The notes: a model not told the origin generated them from the sequence alone. Positions 38,101 through 51,600 are shown, counted from the stretch's first letter. The stretch: 64,000 nt of DNA from Coffea arabica (GCF_036785885.1 NC_092323.1:11168501-11232500); one strand, 5' to 3'. Translations and numbers: made by a program.

Positions 38101-39077
38101 TAGAAAGGGCGTGATATCGATTGTCTGGTTATCAGGGAAAAATGAAGTCTCTGAATACCTAAGAAAGCAGGCGACATCAACAGCCCTTCCATCTGCATTG
38201 GGTAAACAGCCCTGTATATTGTTAAAGGCCACAGTCAAGCAATCTTCACAACCACTTTGGCTGATTGTTTCAGCACATTGTGCCACCCCATAAACTGTGC
38301 TACCACCTGGACTCACTTCCCTCTTAGATGCTGCAAAGTAACCAGTAATCCTAGGCGTTGCAAGTTGAAGATCCTTCAACAGGGCTTGTGCCTGTGCTCC
38401 AAATTCATTTTCTCGAGATCCAGTCTGAGTGCTGCATATCTCCACATTTCCTGGAAGTGTACTCTGATCATAGAAGGTGTTGCTCTCGTACCTTGCAAAA
38501 CAAGAAAGTTTCCAAATATTCAGCTGATGCACATTGAGATCTGACAGTGAAAGCCTCCATTGCCTCCAAAAAACATATAACAAAATCACCAACCAAATTG
38601 AGTCTGTTTCTGTTTGTCCTATCCTCATGTACAAATACAATCTCTCTAGTTCTTTTCTTCCATCTTCTGCCCTTTTAAAAAGATTAAACAGGACTACCTG
38701 AGGAAGCAGCCATCATACACAACACGACCGCCATTTGCATCTTTGCATTTCACAGCCTTGGCCACTGCAGCATCAAAACAGGAAACACAATCAGCTGTGG
38801 AGAGGTAGTTTCTGCACTGAACCATGGCATAAACGGGGTCAGGTGACCTGGACTGCTGTGCCGTAGCAAAGTGCTTGTTTTGCAGGGATAACTGGTTCCT
38901 GAGATCATTAAAGGTGGCATTTCGATTGTTGTGGAAGTCCCTAAAATTTGTTGCATTGTACTGACTGCATCCTCTGTTTAGCAAATTGATTTGTGGGTCT
39001 GAAATTACTGGTTTCATTAGGATTGATGCAACAATGACAATGATCAGCACTCCCAAGTTCCAAAAGGTTGTCCCCAT
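35124..39077 (-). CDS. Cysteine-rich (DUF26/Gnk2) receptor-like kinase, copy A, altered activation segment and short tail
   Basis: This is a plasma-membrane receptor-like kinase of the CRK family. Exons, read on the minus strand: 39077-38698, 38491-38094, 37705-37577, 37316-37189, 36944-36734, 36218-35990, 35618-35468 and 35345-35124. The total is 1848 nt, 615 residues. In order it has a signal peptide (about 1-26), two Gnk2 domains each with the C-x8-C-x2-C motif ([26 protein letters not shown]), one transmembrane helix (about 267-290), and a kinase with [23 protein letters not shown] and DFG. Exon phases and lengths match copy B at 42085-46850, so they are tandem duplicates. Oddities: the activation segment reads [12 protein letters not shown] where copy B has [13 protein letters not shown], so one residue is lost and the conserved Thr of the GTxGY motif is Asn. 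The helix-E stretch reads TARCLAYLH instead of [13 protein letters not shown] at 35126-35124 ends the protein about 31 residues earlier than copy B, and tail-like sequence continues downstream in another frame. It may be a weak or inactive kinase, or an early pseudogene. The start is ATG 39077; a 3-codon upstream ORF (ATG GAA AAT TGA) precedes it. Confidence 0.88.
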
Positions 39078-39524
39078 GGTTGTGCTGATCTTTTTGCAGT
39101 CTGCAGACTTGAGGATCAATTTTCCATGGTTGCCAAGCTAATGGTGGGATGGTGTGGAATTCAGGAAAGGGAAAAATGAGATGGTCAAAGCTAATCGCAT
39201 TATGGCAACAACCAAAAGAACGGAGTAGGCTTCTGCTCCTCTCCATTGAATCCGGAGAATCAGAGAGAACTTCTCACCATTACATTATTATTCTCTCTCC
39301 ATTACATCTTAATTTTAACAAATGCCTCGATTGTTCACACAAATTACAATTTCATAAAACGAATGGTTGTAAATTCAACGGAAGATAGGGGTATGATTTA
39401 TATGATCAAAGCATCAGGAGTGCCATTAATATTTTCCATATATATTTCATATATCAAAATCAAGCACAATGTATTCCAGTAATCATCGTAATTGTACACA
39501 AAAGTTGGAACTAGATTGTCTGAA

Positions 39525-40372
39525 GGGAAAATCGTTCAAAATGTCTTTTACATTTTGTAAAATAACTTTTTTCGTCCATTACTTTTAAAGGTATAATTTT
39601 ATGTTCTTTACAAATTCACATTGATCAATTTTTGTCCCTATCTAAATTTTTTATTAGATTTTGACTGGAATCTACCACATGACCATTTTTTGGGGTAAAT
39701 TTGTCAAACACATTTCACATAATCTGATCCACAGTCCCTCACATTTCACAAAATAATTTTTTTTATCCTTTACATTTTGCAAAATAAAAATTTTCATCCC
39801 TCATTAATCATGTGTGCGATAGTCTTTTCTTATTTTTGAAAACTCATATATATGTCTATTTGATTTCACCTGAACAATACAAATAGCATATAATATGTCT
39901 CTATTTAATTTCACCTGAATAAGCTAATTGTAATTGTAGATTAAATCAAATACAGATATATTACATGATATTCATATTGTTCAGGTGAAATCAAATAGAT
40001 ATATATATGGATTTAAAAAAAACGAAATTATTTGTACACATGATCAATGAGAGATGAAAAAATTCATTTTGTGAAATGTGAGGGATGGAAAAAAATCATT
40101 TTTTGAAATGTGAGGGACGAAAAAATTCATTTTGTAAAATGTGGGGGGCGAAAAAATCAAATTATGTGAAATTTGATTTGACAAATTTGCCCTTAAAAAA
40201 TGATCATGTGCAAGACACGTGGTGGATTCTGGCTAAAAACTAGTCGAAAACCTAGGTAGGGACCAAATTTGACCAATGTAAATTTGTAAGGGACATAAAA
40301 TTATACTTTTAAAAGTAAAGGATGAAAAAAGTCATTTTACAAAATGTGATGGACGTTTTGAATTATTTTCCC
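39525..40372. mobile_element. Mutator-type MITE, 848-bp near-palindrome, 448 bp upstream of receptor kinase A
   Basis: The ends are GGGAAAATCGTTCAAAATGT and, as reverse complement of the right end, GGGAAAATAATTCAAAACGT. Pairing continues inward through GTAAAATRACTTTTTTCRTCC and on to the centre, so the element could form a hairpin with arms of about 400 bp. Even the middle pairs (TTTGATTTCACCTGAACAAT against its inverse). It is flanked by the identical 9-mer TTGTCTGAA at 39516-39524 and 40373-40381. Each arm also carries repeated subunits of the form ATTTTGTRAAATGTGAGGGA. No transposase is present. Nine-bp duplications and long G-leading inverted repeats indicate the Mutator superfamily. It lies 5' of the minus-strand receptor kinase A and could supply promoter elements or small RNAs. 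Confidence 0.88.
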
Positions 40373-40381
40373 TTGTCTGAA

Positions 40382-41199
40382 TTTTGCCATTTGATTAAAT
40401 GACAAATACATTGTTGAGGAAAAAAAAGATTCTTTTCGGGCATGGAGCGAAAACTGAATTCATATAAGACCATTGTAGGGAAAAGTAATGATAGCTCAAC
40501 GAGTTTTATCAAAATTAAAAGTATTCCCCTAAAAATTTTAAAATCTCAATAGCCACCTTAGTAATTGTCAACATTCAATATATTCGGAGAGTTATTATTT
40601 ACGTTTAGTTTAAATGGTTTTCTTCTCTAGTGACTAGTGAGCCTGTTCTTTCTAGGTCAACATCAATCATCAGTTGATTCTTCTTCTTTTTGTGAAGATA
40701 GTAAATTGCTGCTTGGATCTTTGATGTGATCTAATAAGTTTTGACATGATGGACTTGAGTTATTGCGAACCAAAAAAGAACATATAAACAAAAAGCTACT
40801 TGCATATGAAACGTTGAAACTACTCTTGTTTAAGTTTATTGATACCTACCATGTCTATGTTCCCGTTGAATGAATCTCCAGAACTGCGTCGCATTTGTAA
40901 CAATAACAGTGGCTAAGCCAGCTACAGGGGCATGTTTTTGGCCTTTGCAAAATGGAGAAAAGCCATAGTTATGGCAGTGAAATCTATTAAACTGTGAGAC
41001 TATGACTTCTGCTGTTTTGACAGTGTATATAAATGTCAACTAGTATATTCTCCCATGGAAACGATGTTGCTGTGATTTTAGTCACAAATGGTGGAACATG
41101 CCTGCAACTGCAGTGCCCTACCTACTAGTAGTGTTTGAGTACTAAGAAATTGCATTCCTCTCTGAATATCTAGTCTTCGCAATCAGCTTCTTGTCTGTT
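40382..41199. other. Spacer in the receptor-kinase array, no gene seen
   Basis: No supported gene is present. A minus-strand frame at about 40836-41039 (67 codons, opening with TTG rather than ATG) contains the phrase PVAGLATVIVTNATQFWRF, which I cannot place in any family. It may be a relic. Confidence 0.4.
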
Positions 41200-41580
41200 C
41201 CAAATCAGGAAGAAGACGATGTCTATCATAGAATTACATCAAGGAGAGTGCCATTGACACCACTACCGTTCTCATTAGCAGTTTAGCTCTGCACTTTCTC
41301 GAGTAGGCGAAGAAAAATAGTTCGTGCTCCTTGTGGACACAGAATTTCTACCAGGAAACATGGCATAGACAGGATGCAAGGACCTTGCCTACTATCCTGT
41401 AGCAAAATGTTAGGTATCGGTTAAATACTTCATTTTGCTGTGCAAAGGTTGCTGTAGGATTTTTAACGAGGATCAGAAGTTATGAACTGTTATACTGGTT
41501 GCATTTTCTATTTTAGCAGGTAGATCAATGGATCTGAACTAGTTCATCTGCTACCGATACAACAGGAAGGAAGGTCACTT
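41200..41580 (-). pseudogene. Decayed first exon of a third cysteine-rich receptor kinase
   Basis: Read next to the first exons of copies A and B, this stretch keeps recognisable blocks in the same order. They are AGGAAGAAG..CCATTG (end of exon 1), CATGGCATAGACAGGAT (the VYAMVQC region; copies A and B have CATGGCATAAACGGGGT), CCTGTAGCAAAATG (FATAQQ region), then TATACTGGTTGCATTTTCTATT and GATCAATGGATCTGAACTAGTT (the QINLLN-CSQYN region near the mature N-terminus). Insertions and deletions destroy the frame. The remaining exons were not found. Its position just downstream of copy B, and before copy A in transcriptional order, fits a third tandem member that was mostly lost. Limits are approximate. 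Confidence 0.6.
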
Positions 41581-42084
41581 GTCAGGAATCTATCCATTCC
41601 TCTACCATTTCAATTGGTAGGCTATACATTTCTCAATTTCCCACTACCAAGGACCAAAAACACGTATTAGAAAGCAACAGGGAAGCTACAAGATAAAGAC
41701 ATGCGATGTGCTAATCTGAGAATTTGTTTGGTCTTTACTATATTAGGCTCTGAGTGAAACTACCCAAAACAATTGGCAGGTAGAGTTCGGGAGAAATGTA
41801 AGATTACAATGGAAAGTATGTCAAGAGAAGAGAGAAGTGAAACAGAACTCAAAATGTCAAATGGTCCGAGAACTGCTTAACTAAATCACTAGCACTAGCA
41901 ACCAGATACGACGTGGCCAAGACATTTCGAGCTATCATTTGCTTCTGAATTCACATTTCATATGATTATATAATCTCCTCTATGTACATAATTGCGACAT
42001 CTAGTAGTTGCTTGGATTTCAGATCCTTATGCGAGATGAATATCAAAAAGTAAGTGAAATTACTGCACTCTGAAGATGAACAAG

Positions 42085-45000
42085 CTAACGGCCAGTGAAA
42101 TCAGTAAAAGAGGCAGTGGCATTAGAGGTTGATGATGTAGTCTCAGTAGATTCAGATATGTTTCTGAACCTCCTTTCAGAACCGATCACTGCAGTCCTAA
42201 TGGGGCGTTGCTGCTCTGATGAACGCTCGCTTGAAAGCATGACAACTACCTCAGACATGGTTGGCCTATCAGAAGGTTGTGACTGAGTGCAAATCAAAGC
42301 AATTTCTAGGATTTTCTTCATATCTTCGGTTCTGTAATCGTTGGGGTCCAGAGTCGCATCCACCAACTTTAAATGCATGTCATTTTCATAAAGCTTCCAT
42401 GCCTATGGTAAAAGTGACATTGAAAAAGCAGGCAAATGAAATAGTGAATGAGAAGGACCAGGTTGAAGAAACAAAGCAAATTGACCGGTTAACTGATTAA
42501 TCAGGAGTAGAAATTTACCTGTTCAAGAAGATACTCACTGACTGGCTCAATGGTCATGTCGCTGCTCCGTCTGCCACTGATTATTTCAAGGACGACTACA
42601 CCAAAGCTGTAAGTATCAACTTTCTCAGAAAGATGTCCATGAATTGCATATTCTGGTGCTGTGTAGCCCCTGTTGCATTATAGTTCCTCATATCAGGAAG
42701 AATTAATGACTTCAAGCAATATGATCCAGAGTTAACTTAATACAAACTTTTCAGACTTCTATTTGTGCTCATAGTGGAACACTACAAAGTGAAAATCACT
42801 ATCTATGGGATATTATTTGGTTCATAATCATGTTCCGATTAGAAAAGTAGACCTCTAAATGAAATGAAATTAAGAGAAACTAATCTGAGGCCAAGAAATC
42901 ACAGAGTTTTTGGACATCACTATTTTCTAAACTTAGGAATAGCAGATATAGCAAGTATTAAAAGCTACTATACAGAGACACATCAAAAGGCTTCAGCCGA
43001 TTAGACCACATGCATGATCAGCCTTTTTAACGAAATTAAAGTAGGAGTGAACAATTTGTTTGACATACAAGGTACCAGCAAATTTAGTGCTCAAATGACT
43101 CCGATCTTCAGGCATAAGCCTTGCCAATCCAAAATCACAAATTTTTGGCTGAAAATCATCGTCCAGGAGGATATTGCTGGGCTTTATATCTCGATGAATA
43201 ATAGAAACATGGTATTGGTCATGTAAATAGGCTAGACCTCTAGCTGTTCCAAATATTATATCAAAACGTTGCTTCCAGTTGAGATACCCCTTTTTATCAC
43301 CTGTGTGAAGAATCAGAAAAAGAAACAGTCAATACATTTTGTAATGATCATATTGGATCGACAACCCTTGACTCGAGCACATATGATAATGATGGAACTC
43401 AATCAAAAGATTTATATGAAGGAGAAAAATATGAGAGGAGCATCATCATAAGGTTGAGGGAGCAGGCTGAGACATGAATTTTGGTGAAGTATAGAAGAAA
43501 TATGTGTTTTGATTTTAGATAATTGAAGTCAACTTCTTAGAAGTCAGACTTCCATACTTCTGCATAACTCTTAAAATCAATGATTATTTTTTACATTTCC
43601 AATAAAAAGGCAATATTTGAGAGAATAACCAACTTCTGATTATTATTCTTGAACGGAGGCACCTTTTGATCAAGCTCTAAGAAAGAGAAATTCTCAATTA
43701 GGAGTTTATCTACTGGCTTCTGGCTCCTTCTGAATTTTACTTTCTGATGGTGTAAAAGAGAAGTATATGTTGAAGCTCTAATTAATCAACCATGCCCTCA
43801 TCTTTTAGAGAGCAGAGATAAGGTTTACCATATAAGTATCTGTCCAGGCTTCCGTTTGCCATGTATTCATGAACAAGGAGTAGCTCTGGTCCTTTGCTAG
43901 CACATCCAAGTAAGCGAATGAGGTTTCGGTGATGAACATTACTAATAAGCTTAGCTTCACTCTCGAAATTTGCCTTTGCTCTACCAGAAGTTATGTTTAG
44001 CTTTTTGACAGCAACAATAGTTCCATTTTTCAGAGCACCCTGAAGTGGTATGAAGACAAAAATAGGAAAATCTCTGCATTAATTTACTAGTAATTAAGGA
44101 AGTGGTGAACAATTTATGACAAATGGTGAGAAGATCAAATGATGAAGTTTATAACGTAGAACAAGTCAAAGTTAGCGACCTTGGTAGTAAATTTAATCAA
44201 TCCTCAGTTGGATCATCCTAATTGATAATGGTCTGATGAATTTTCTAGTAAACAGAAGCTGCATACATACTATACCTTGTAGACCTCACCAAAACCTCCT
44301 TCTCCGAGCTTAGATTCTTCGCTAAAATTGTTTGTTGCAGTTTTAAGAACATTAAAATTGTATGTTACAGGACCTTGCAGCTCAGTTGCACCCAATATGT
44401 TACCTGGTAGATCAGGTAATATGTCAAATTACTAAGTTATAACAAGAACAAAATACAAAATGATATTAAAATGCCAAATCTTTATAGCAACTTCTTATCT
44501 AGTAATTGCCAGTATTGTCTGCTAAAAGCATTTGGAAGATGACTAATTCAAAAAAGAACCGCCTGGATGAATGTTGTTCTAAAGCTGGTGGTTCAAACAA
44601 AAGCTACAACATAAAGCCCACAGGTACATGTGAATATCTTGCAATTCTAACCAGAATACCTTTTTGAGCTGCCTTCGGTTTTCTATGCAATCGATACCAT
44701 AAATACAAAGCAAGTGCAACCATAACCATAAGAAGGCCTGCACCTCCAACCACTCCACCGATGATAGCCTTCTTCTTGCTTGATTTTCCTGCAAGGTTGC
44801 AACATCAGTATCTCACCAATTTCATAGAAGTTTTCAATGCAAATAAAATTGTAATAAAGCATCTATGGTGCATATTGAGGACACGTAAAAAATGAACTGA
44901 CAGCTTGTTTTTCTCTTACAGTGATTCACCATCTGAATGTAGCAGATAAGGGAGTGAATTGAAGACTGCGATTTAACATTTTGATTACAAGAAAGAGAAA

Positions 45001-46850
45001 AGGACAGAAAATCTCCATTTTCATAAAAACGTATTGTTTGTCAAAAAGTTAAAAAGTAGAAAATGTTCAATTAAGAAATCCTGAAGGACATACACGAAGG
45101 ACAAAAGATATCTTACCGCCTCCAAGGAAAGGTGTGATATTGGTTGTCTGGTTATCTGGGAAAAAGGAAGTCTGTGAGTACCTAAGAAAACAGCCTGCAT
45201 CAATCGCTCTGCCATCTGCATTGGGTAAACAGCCCTGTATGTTGCCGTACCCCACAGTCAAGCAATCTTCACAACCACTTTCGCTGATTGTTTCAGCACA
45301 TTGTGCCACCCCATAAACGCTAACATCAGGACTCACTTGCCTCTTAGATGCTGCAAAGTAACCATTAATCCTCGGCGTTGCAAGTTGAAGATCTTTCAGC
45401 AGGGCTTGTGCCTCTGCTCCGAATATAGTTGCCTGTGATGCAGTTCGATTGCTGCATATCTGAACGTTTCCTGGAAGAGTACTCTGATCATAGAAGTTGT
45501 TGCTTTCGTACCTTTGCAAAAAGAAAGTTCACAAAATATTTGATCAATGAATAATCCTAAAAGAAAAATAAAAAATTGGAACAGAACAGGTTATCATATC
45601 AAGTATAACTGCAAGTTTTAGTGATTTGGCTCATCAAAATTTCTTAAAATGATGGAACTTACTTTTGTCATAATCTTTTCCACATCATAAAAATCGAGGT
45701 TGAGCTGCCATAACAAAGATCAAGTATAAATTCACAAACATATTCCACTTTTACATTCCATAATCCCATTTTTTTCCTTCATTCACCGTGGATAATTTGC
45801 AAAAACCAGTAGTGACGCATGAAAGTCAACTTACTGCTCCACACGGGCAAAGTTATCTTCAAAAAACCAAGCCACAAGAAAGCGGAAGTTAAAACTTAGT
45901 GCTCCAATAAGTGAAGCAACTATTAAGGATAGCTAACAACCCCACCATCATTGTACGACGCAGATATTACAGAAGCAGCCAAGTATAACGCATGCACATG
46001 ATGAGGAATCTGAATTAACTATCATTTTGTACAGACAACAATATCACTTCTAACCAACTCCTAATCAATATAATTTCAGACCATCTTCCACCTAATTTCT
46101 GCTCTTAAATTTTTTTTTTTTTTTTGGGTTGTTCATGTTCTTCTGTCTTAATCTACACTCAAAAGAAAATCTGTAAATTTAAAGGAGTCTATCCATTAAT
46201 ATTGCACTTAATTTTTTTAGCAAAAATTTTCAGCTGGGCTCCTGTGTCGCTTTTAAGAAATGGTTTTGAAACATAGGACTGTCGCCTTTTTTTCACATAA
46301 AAGCGTTTACGAGATAAAAAGATAATTAAAGAACGTGGCTGAAATATCATTTTGCGGAAAAATCTCCAGTTTAATAGAGCTAATTTATTTCTCTCTTAGA
46401 ACAAAACAAGAGTTCCATCGTCACCATCTCCCCCCAAAAAATAAATTGTACAAGAACAAGGATTACGTACCTGAGGAAGCAGCCATCGTATATGACACGA
46501 GCGCCATTTGCAGCAGAACAATTCCGAATCTGGGCTACTGCAGCATTGAAACAGGCAACACAATCTGCCGAGGAAACATAATCCCTGCACTGAACCATGG
46601 CATAAACGGGGTCAGATGACCTGGACTGCTGTGCTGTAGCAAAGAGCTTGTTCTGTTGGGATAACTGGTTTCTGAGATCAGCAAAGGTGGCATTGAGATT
46701 GTTGAAGAAGTTCCTAGTATTCGTAGCATTATACTGACTGCACCCTTGATTCAGTAAATTGATTTGCGGGTCTGAAGTTGCTGGTTTCAAGCAGATTGAT
46801 ACTGCAACAAGAATCATCAGCACAGCCAAGTTCCAAAATGTTGCTCCCAT
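42085..46850 (-). CDS. Cysteine-rich (DUF26/Gnk2) receptor-like kinase, copy B, apparently intact
   Basis: This is a plasma-membrane receptor kinase of the CRK family, which acts in stress, reactive-oxygen and defence signalling. Exons, read on the minus strand: 46850-46471, 45511-45117, 44788-44660, 44403-44276, 44039-43829, 43300-43069, 42669-42519 and 42402-42085. All junctions are GT-AG with consistent phases, totalling 1944 nt, 647 residues. The protein has a signal peptide (1 to about 26), two Gnk2 domains with C-x8-C-x2-C ([26 protein letters not shown]), a basic KSSKKK stop-transfer flank and a transmembrane helix (about 266-289). The kinase runs from about 330: [11 protein letters not shown] at 334-344, ATP-binding Lys356, HRD Asp452, DFG Asp470, and an activation segment [16 protein letters not shown] with Thr486 and Thr491. 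The Ser/Thr-rich C-terminal tail ends at TAG 42085. HRDIKPSN makes it an RD kinase. All key catalytic residues are present, so an active kinase is expected. I do not assign a CRK number. Confidence 0.93.
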
Positions 46851-48177
46851 GGTTGTCCTGATTTTCTTGGAGCTGTCAAATATTAGTGTACGGTGCAGAA
46901 TTGAGGGATTAGTATGACATGGTGGCAGAGCTGATGATGGAATGATATGGATTTCTGGGACCGATAAATGGCATGGTCCAAGCTAAATAATTGCAAGTGG
47001 CAAGAGCCACAAGAAGCCTGCCATCTTATCCTATGTATTGTCTGCTAGGAAAATATATAAATTATGTAGAGCTTGCTACATATTGATGAGGAACTCTGGC
47101 TGGCATTGGACAAAAGAAAAAATTTTACTAATAGGTCCTTGAAAGTTATCATGCTTGCAATTGAATCTCTACTTGTTATGTATTGTACTGGTTTCTTTTA
47201 TCTATTTGTCTACTTGAATGATGAATCTCCACCTGTTAGCTTAAGGTCAACTATATAAGCAGATTTTAACTTTTGTGAAGTTAAATCTTTGATGGGATCT
47301 CCTTAATTTTAACATAATACCTTTTTTAAGTTATTGTAAATAAAAATGAACTCATTATCAAAAGATACTTAGATAACAGTTTTTTTTTTTTTTTTTTTTG
47401 GGATTAAGATCCCTACAATTGTCGTATCAATGGCACCATATAATTGACGACTATTCAATTTGAATTTAGATGTAATAATCTAATTTTGGAATGCAAAGTT
47501 CAAAAAGTGTCACAATTTATTGTGGTTTATGCATATACTTATTATCATGGTGCCATATATTGTGACAGTGTCTATATCGTGCAATTCACTCAAATCCCAC
47601 TAAAACATTTTAGTAATCTTATCAATTCGTTTGGTAATTTTCACGAATCCCTTTACTTGAGCAACTCTAGAAAAGTTAAAACAAACAAATTCATCACCCC
47701 TTGTGTTTCCAAGCCTAATCTTGGTACAAAAGTTCTTAAACACGTGCTTTATCACACATGAGGGAAGCCAATACGTATTAGTCTACTGGAGACAAGAAAG
47801 ACAACAATAATGTCATAAATAGAAACAGAAAAGATTAATAGGCTAAACGGACATTGGAAAAACCAAATAGAGTCGTGAGAAGATTAACAAGGTGCAAAAA
47901 GCCAAGGATAAATGTTGCTCAGAGAAAATAGCCAACGCTTCTCATAATTATTTAGACCAGCTTACATGTGAACGAAATCGTCTAGTCGATTATGGCAATA
48001 AATGGACAAACATTTGATATTTTTAGCAGGCAAATGAGAAAGTAAATGGGCTAGAACACGTTTTATCATAATTAAGTATGATAATCTGTCATAATTTTTT
48101 TAAAAGTTAGTACTTTCATGTGATTCTTTACCTGGAGTGATTTTTCACAGGATTTTTTGTAATATGGAGTGCTAATT
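46851..48177. other. Upstream region of receptor kinase B, no gene seen
   Basis: The promoter of copy B should lie just above 46850, but no clear TATA box was fixed. Beyond it is AT-rich DNA with a T-run at 47379-47400. A short frame at 47444-47761 shows no recognisable domain. Confidence 0.45.
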
Positions 48178-48640
48178 AAGATGTCGTCTGTGGATATCTC
48201 AGTCATCTCGGCTAAGACAACATATCGGTTAACTTGTCTCAGAGGATATCTCGGTCCAATTGCTCCGTGCCAAGAACTCACCAAGAACTCGTCTCGGAAT
48301 GACCCATCTATCCGAAATATCAAAAGTCTCAACTCGTCACTATGATATGACTGGTAATTGATATGATTGATGTGATAGTCAATCACCCAATAATTCAGTC
48401 ATACCACTGACATCACAGCCATGTCTTATCCGACGAGGTTAGATTACCAATAGACCTCATCATTTCACTGTCTATCTCCTCTAACATAACTATCAATACC
48501 CTGCTCACTTGAGAGGTATGTAATTTAACTCACTCAATATAACTCCCAACATTTTCTGATTTAAATATCGGGGTAAAATTTGGGGATTTAGCTCCTCCCA
48601 TTTCTCATTTTGCAAGATTTGGCTTCAGCTGAACTCGTTA
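48178..48640 (+). mobile_element. Possible old LTR fragment
   Basis: The string of phrases ATATCTCGGTCC, GAGAGGTATGTAATTTAACTC, CACTCAATATAACTCCCAACA and TTTTCTGATTTAAATATCGG resembles the R/U5 end of plant LTRs, where a short leader is followed by 'ACATTCTCTGACTTGAG...GTCGGAG'. No target duplication, partner LTR or coding region was found, so the call and the limits are tentative. Confidence 0.3.
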
Positions 48641-51600
48641 GTTGTCGCTTGTACATGGTCCAATATTCTTGTTATGATAAAACTCAAATGATTCAAAACT
48701 GAGTTGGCGGCCAATAGAATGGTTCTTGCGATCTAATTGATTGTTAAGGTGAATGTTTTCCTTAATTGAACGTTCAAAAGAGCTTAGACTATGGAGCACC
48801 TAAGCTTTTGCTTTCTAAAAGTCGAGATATTATTAAAAAGTTGTATGAATCCTTTGACTATTATTGATGAATGACCCCTTTTAAAGCAAATTCAGAATTA
48901 CGTGAAAAACAGCTGATGACATGCTCATACATTTTCATTTGCTAATCTTGGAAAGAAAAAACAATTCAACTGATTATTATAATGAAGCACAGAGAGTCAA
49001 TAAGTATCAGGTAAAGGGTGTAACGAAGCACAAAAACGTCAGGGGAATATGAACTTCGGACTTTGGAGAAACCAATAATGCAGCAGGAAACAATGCCGGG
49101 TGCAGAAAGCCAAAATTGAATTCTAGCAAGAAGCAGGAAATGTCAAAACTGAAAAATTAGCCACAGGTCCACATATGGGATAGGGGCATAAAACTTTTCA
49201 ATATAATCAATTTTTGCAATAAATGGACATACTTTGAAGTCTTCGGGGCAGATGGTGTCTTTGTTGGGTAATTGAATATAATCTATTTATGTAAAGAGTT
49301 ACGATTTTATGTGGTTAGGAATTTCTTTAGTCTTTTTTCCCATCATGCCTATCATTAGTTAGTTAGTCCATCATGTCTATATTTAACTTGTTTTCTAACA
49401 TGTTCAAATATTATAATTGATGAGATGAAATTGCAAAACAGTTGGGAATCCATTTGGAAAGTGTGTTTTTTTTTTGAGTATTTATATAAAATTTTACTGT
49501 AATTTACAATAAAAGTAGTAGAAAAACTTGTGCAGTTTTAGTGTTTGGAAAAATTAAAAACTTTCCTTTTTTATTTTTTATTTTCTTTCTTGTTTTTCCT
49601 TCCTCTCCTTCCTCACTATTGCCTCCCGCCGCTGCCACTGCTGGTGTGTGTTTTTTTTATGTTTTTGGTTGTGTATTTTAAAAATTTTGAATTGTTTTTT
49701 GAGATTACAGTAGACAAAATTGTTAAAAAAAAAAATTGTCTAGTAAAAACCTCCTAAAAAAACACACTTATTATATGATATGGAATTTACTTGGGATGGA
49801 AAACGTATTGCTAGCTAGTACAATACTACTAGTCAACCACTAGTTTTTGAGCTTCTAGATTTTTTATTTTACTTCAATTATTGTCAATTGCTGTTGGCGC
49901 ACGGACGGAATTTCTGTAATACCGAGCACTATAATCCAAAATACAGGAACTGCATTCTTTAATTCTCTCATTAAGTCAATGATCAATAATTCAGTTGCAT
50001 GCAGCCAGTTTGCCCAATCAAAAAGAGTAATTAATTAGCAAGCGTTTTATACTTGATCAGTAATTTTTGTTAAGATTATGAGGCGGTTGAGCAGAAAGTT
50101 TGGAAGCTTTTGCAGTGGATCTTTGGCCAACCCCACTTCTGAAGTTAAGTTTTCAACGCAGCTATAATAGCTTCCACTATCACTTAGAAAAAATGGTGAA
50201 AACTACCCAAGTCAAATTTCCCAGTTCACGCGTTAAAATTTGCAAATGGAAAAAGAAAATTGAATTACAAGAGAAGATGAAATGCCCAGATCAAACGTTA
50301 AAATTTCTGGAGTATGAATGGAGTTGTAAATGACGGAAAAATGAAACTGGGAATGCGACGAAGTAAGTAAAAAAAAAAAAATCAGAGATGACTGGGTGGA
50401 TATTCATTATGTCAAGCACCAGAGATGGGTTCACTCTGAAAAAGAAAATTAAATTTAAAAAAAGTGATAGACTATTTTACTTTACTAAAAAGACCCAACA
50501 GTCAAATATACATCTTTAAAATCCAATGGATTAATCCTTTCATTCTCTTGAAACTAGGAAAAACCTATAGAATTTTTTTATACTACCATACCATGTCAGC
50601 ATTTTTTTTCTTTCCTTTTTCTGGCTTTGTATTTGAATAATGCCCCGGTCATTATTTCGCACAGTTTTTGCATTGAGATATGAACAGAAAAATGTGGTTT
50701 AAATAGTGGCATCCACTATAAGCACCAATATATGGTAACTAATTAATAGTTCCAGCCTCCCATGAAGAAGTTTGAAGTGGTCATTCAGGCAATGGAGAAT
50801 TTGAAGGAATAAAATCATGCGTTCTTATCTTGACTAGAATGAATAAACAAGTAGAACTGTGGAAGTTACAATTTATATGTTACAATGGTACTGGTCTTTT
50901 AAGTTTTAAGTTTTAAGTTAAACTTTTTTCTTTTGTTAAAGTTGATTTCCTTCTTCACAGTGTTCAACAAGGTCATAAATCAAGAGAAAAGAAAACAAGG
51001 TCATCAGCCAGAAATTGCAGATAAATTTTCCACTAATATGATCAGCAACTATGAGATCGTGTTTCTATCGCACGATATCTGTCTTTCTTTTTTCCCTTTT
51101 ATGGGTTGGTAAATTCGAATATTTCACATCAACAACTGAAGAAGGATGAAATTAACAAGGGTTTGGCCGACAAATCCAAATTATATAATTGAAGTTCTCA
51201 TGCCATGATATCAGAAGCTTTAACAAGATTCTTATCACATGGTTCTGTAAAAGAAAAGATTTGCTGTGATTTTATGAAGGATTAATCTCGTTATTAATCC
51301 AGTGGCGAATGCGGATTTATTATATAATACAATTTGACCAATTATCTCATTTAAACATGGACTGGACCGGAGACCAATTCAATACCAAAATGCAGATACT
51401 GTCACTTATGACCGATTTTTAGAGGCAACCAGACCACTAATATTCTAGTAGAATTCAATTCTGGCCTACTATACATCATTATATTCCCTGATGTTGGTCT
51501 GGATTCACAATTTTTTCCTCTACACACTTAATTGCAGCTGCATTAAGTCAAGACCAGCACATTAATTAGCAATTATATAATTCAGTTCGACCTCTGACTA

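Noticed and set aside
40836..41039. 67-codon minus-strand frame between the receptor kinases
   Set aside because: The phrase PVAGLATVIVTNATQFWRF looks protein-like, but I could not tie it to a family. The frame begins with TTG and has no neighbouring exons.
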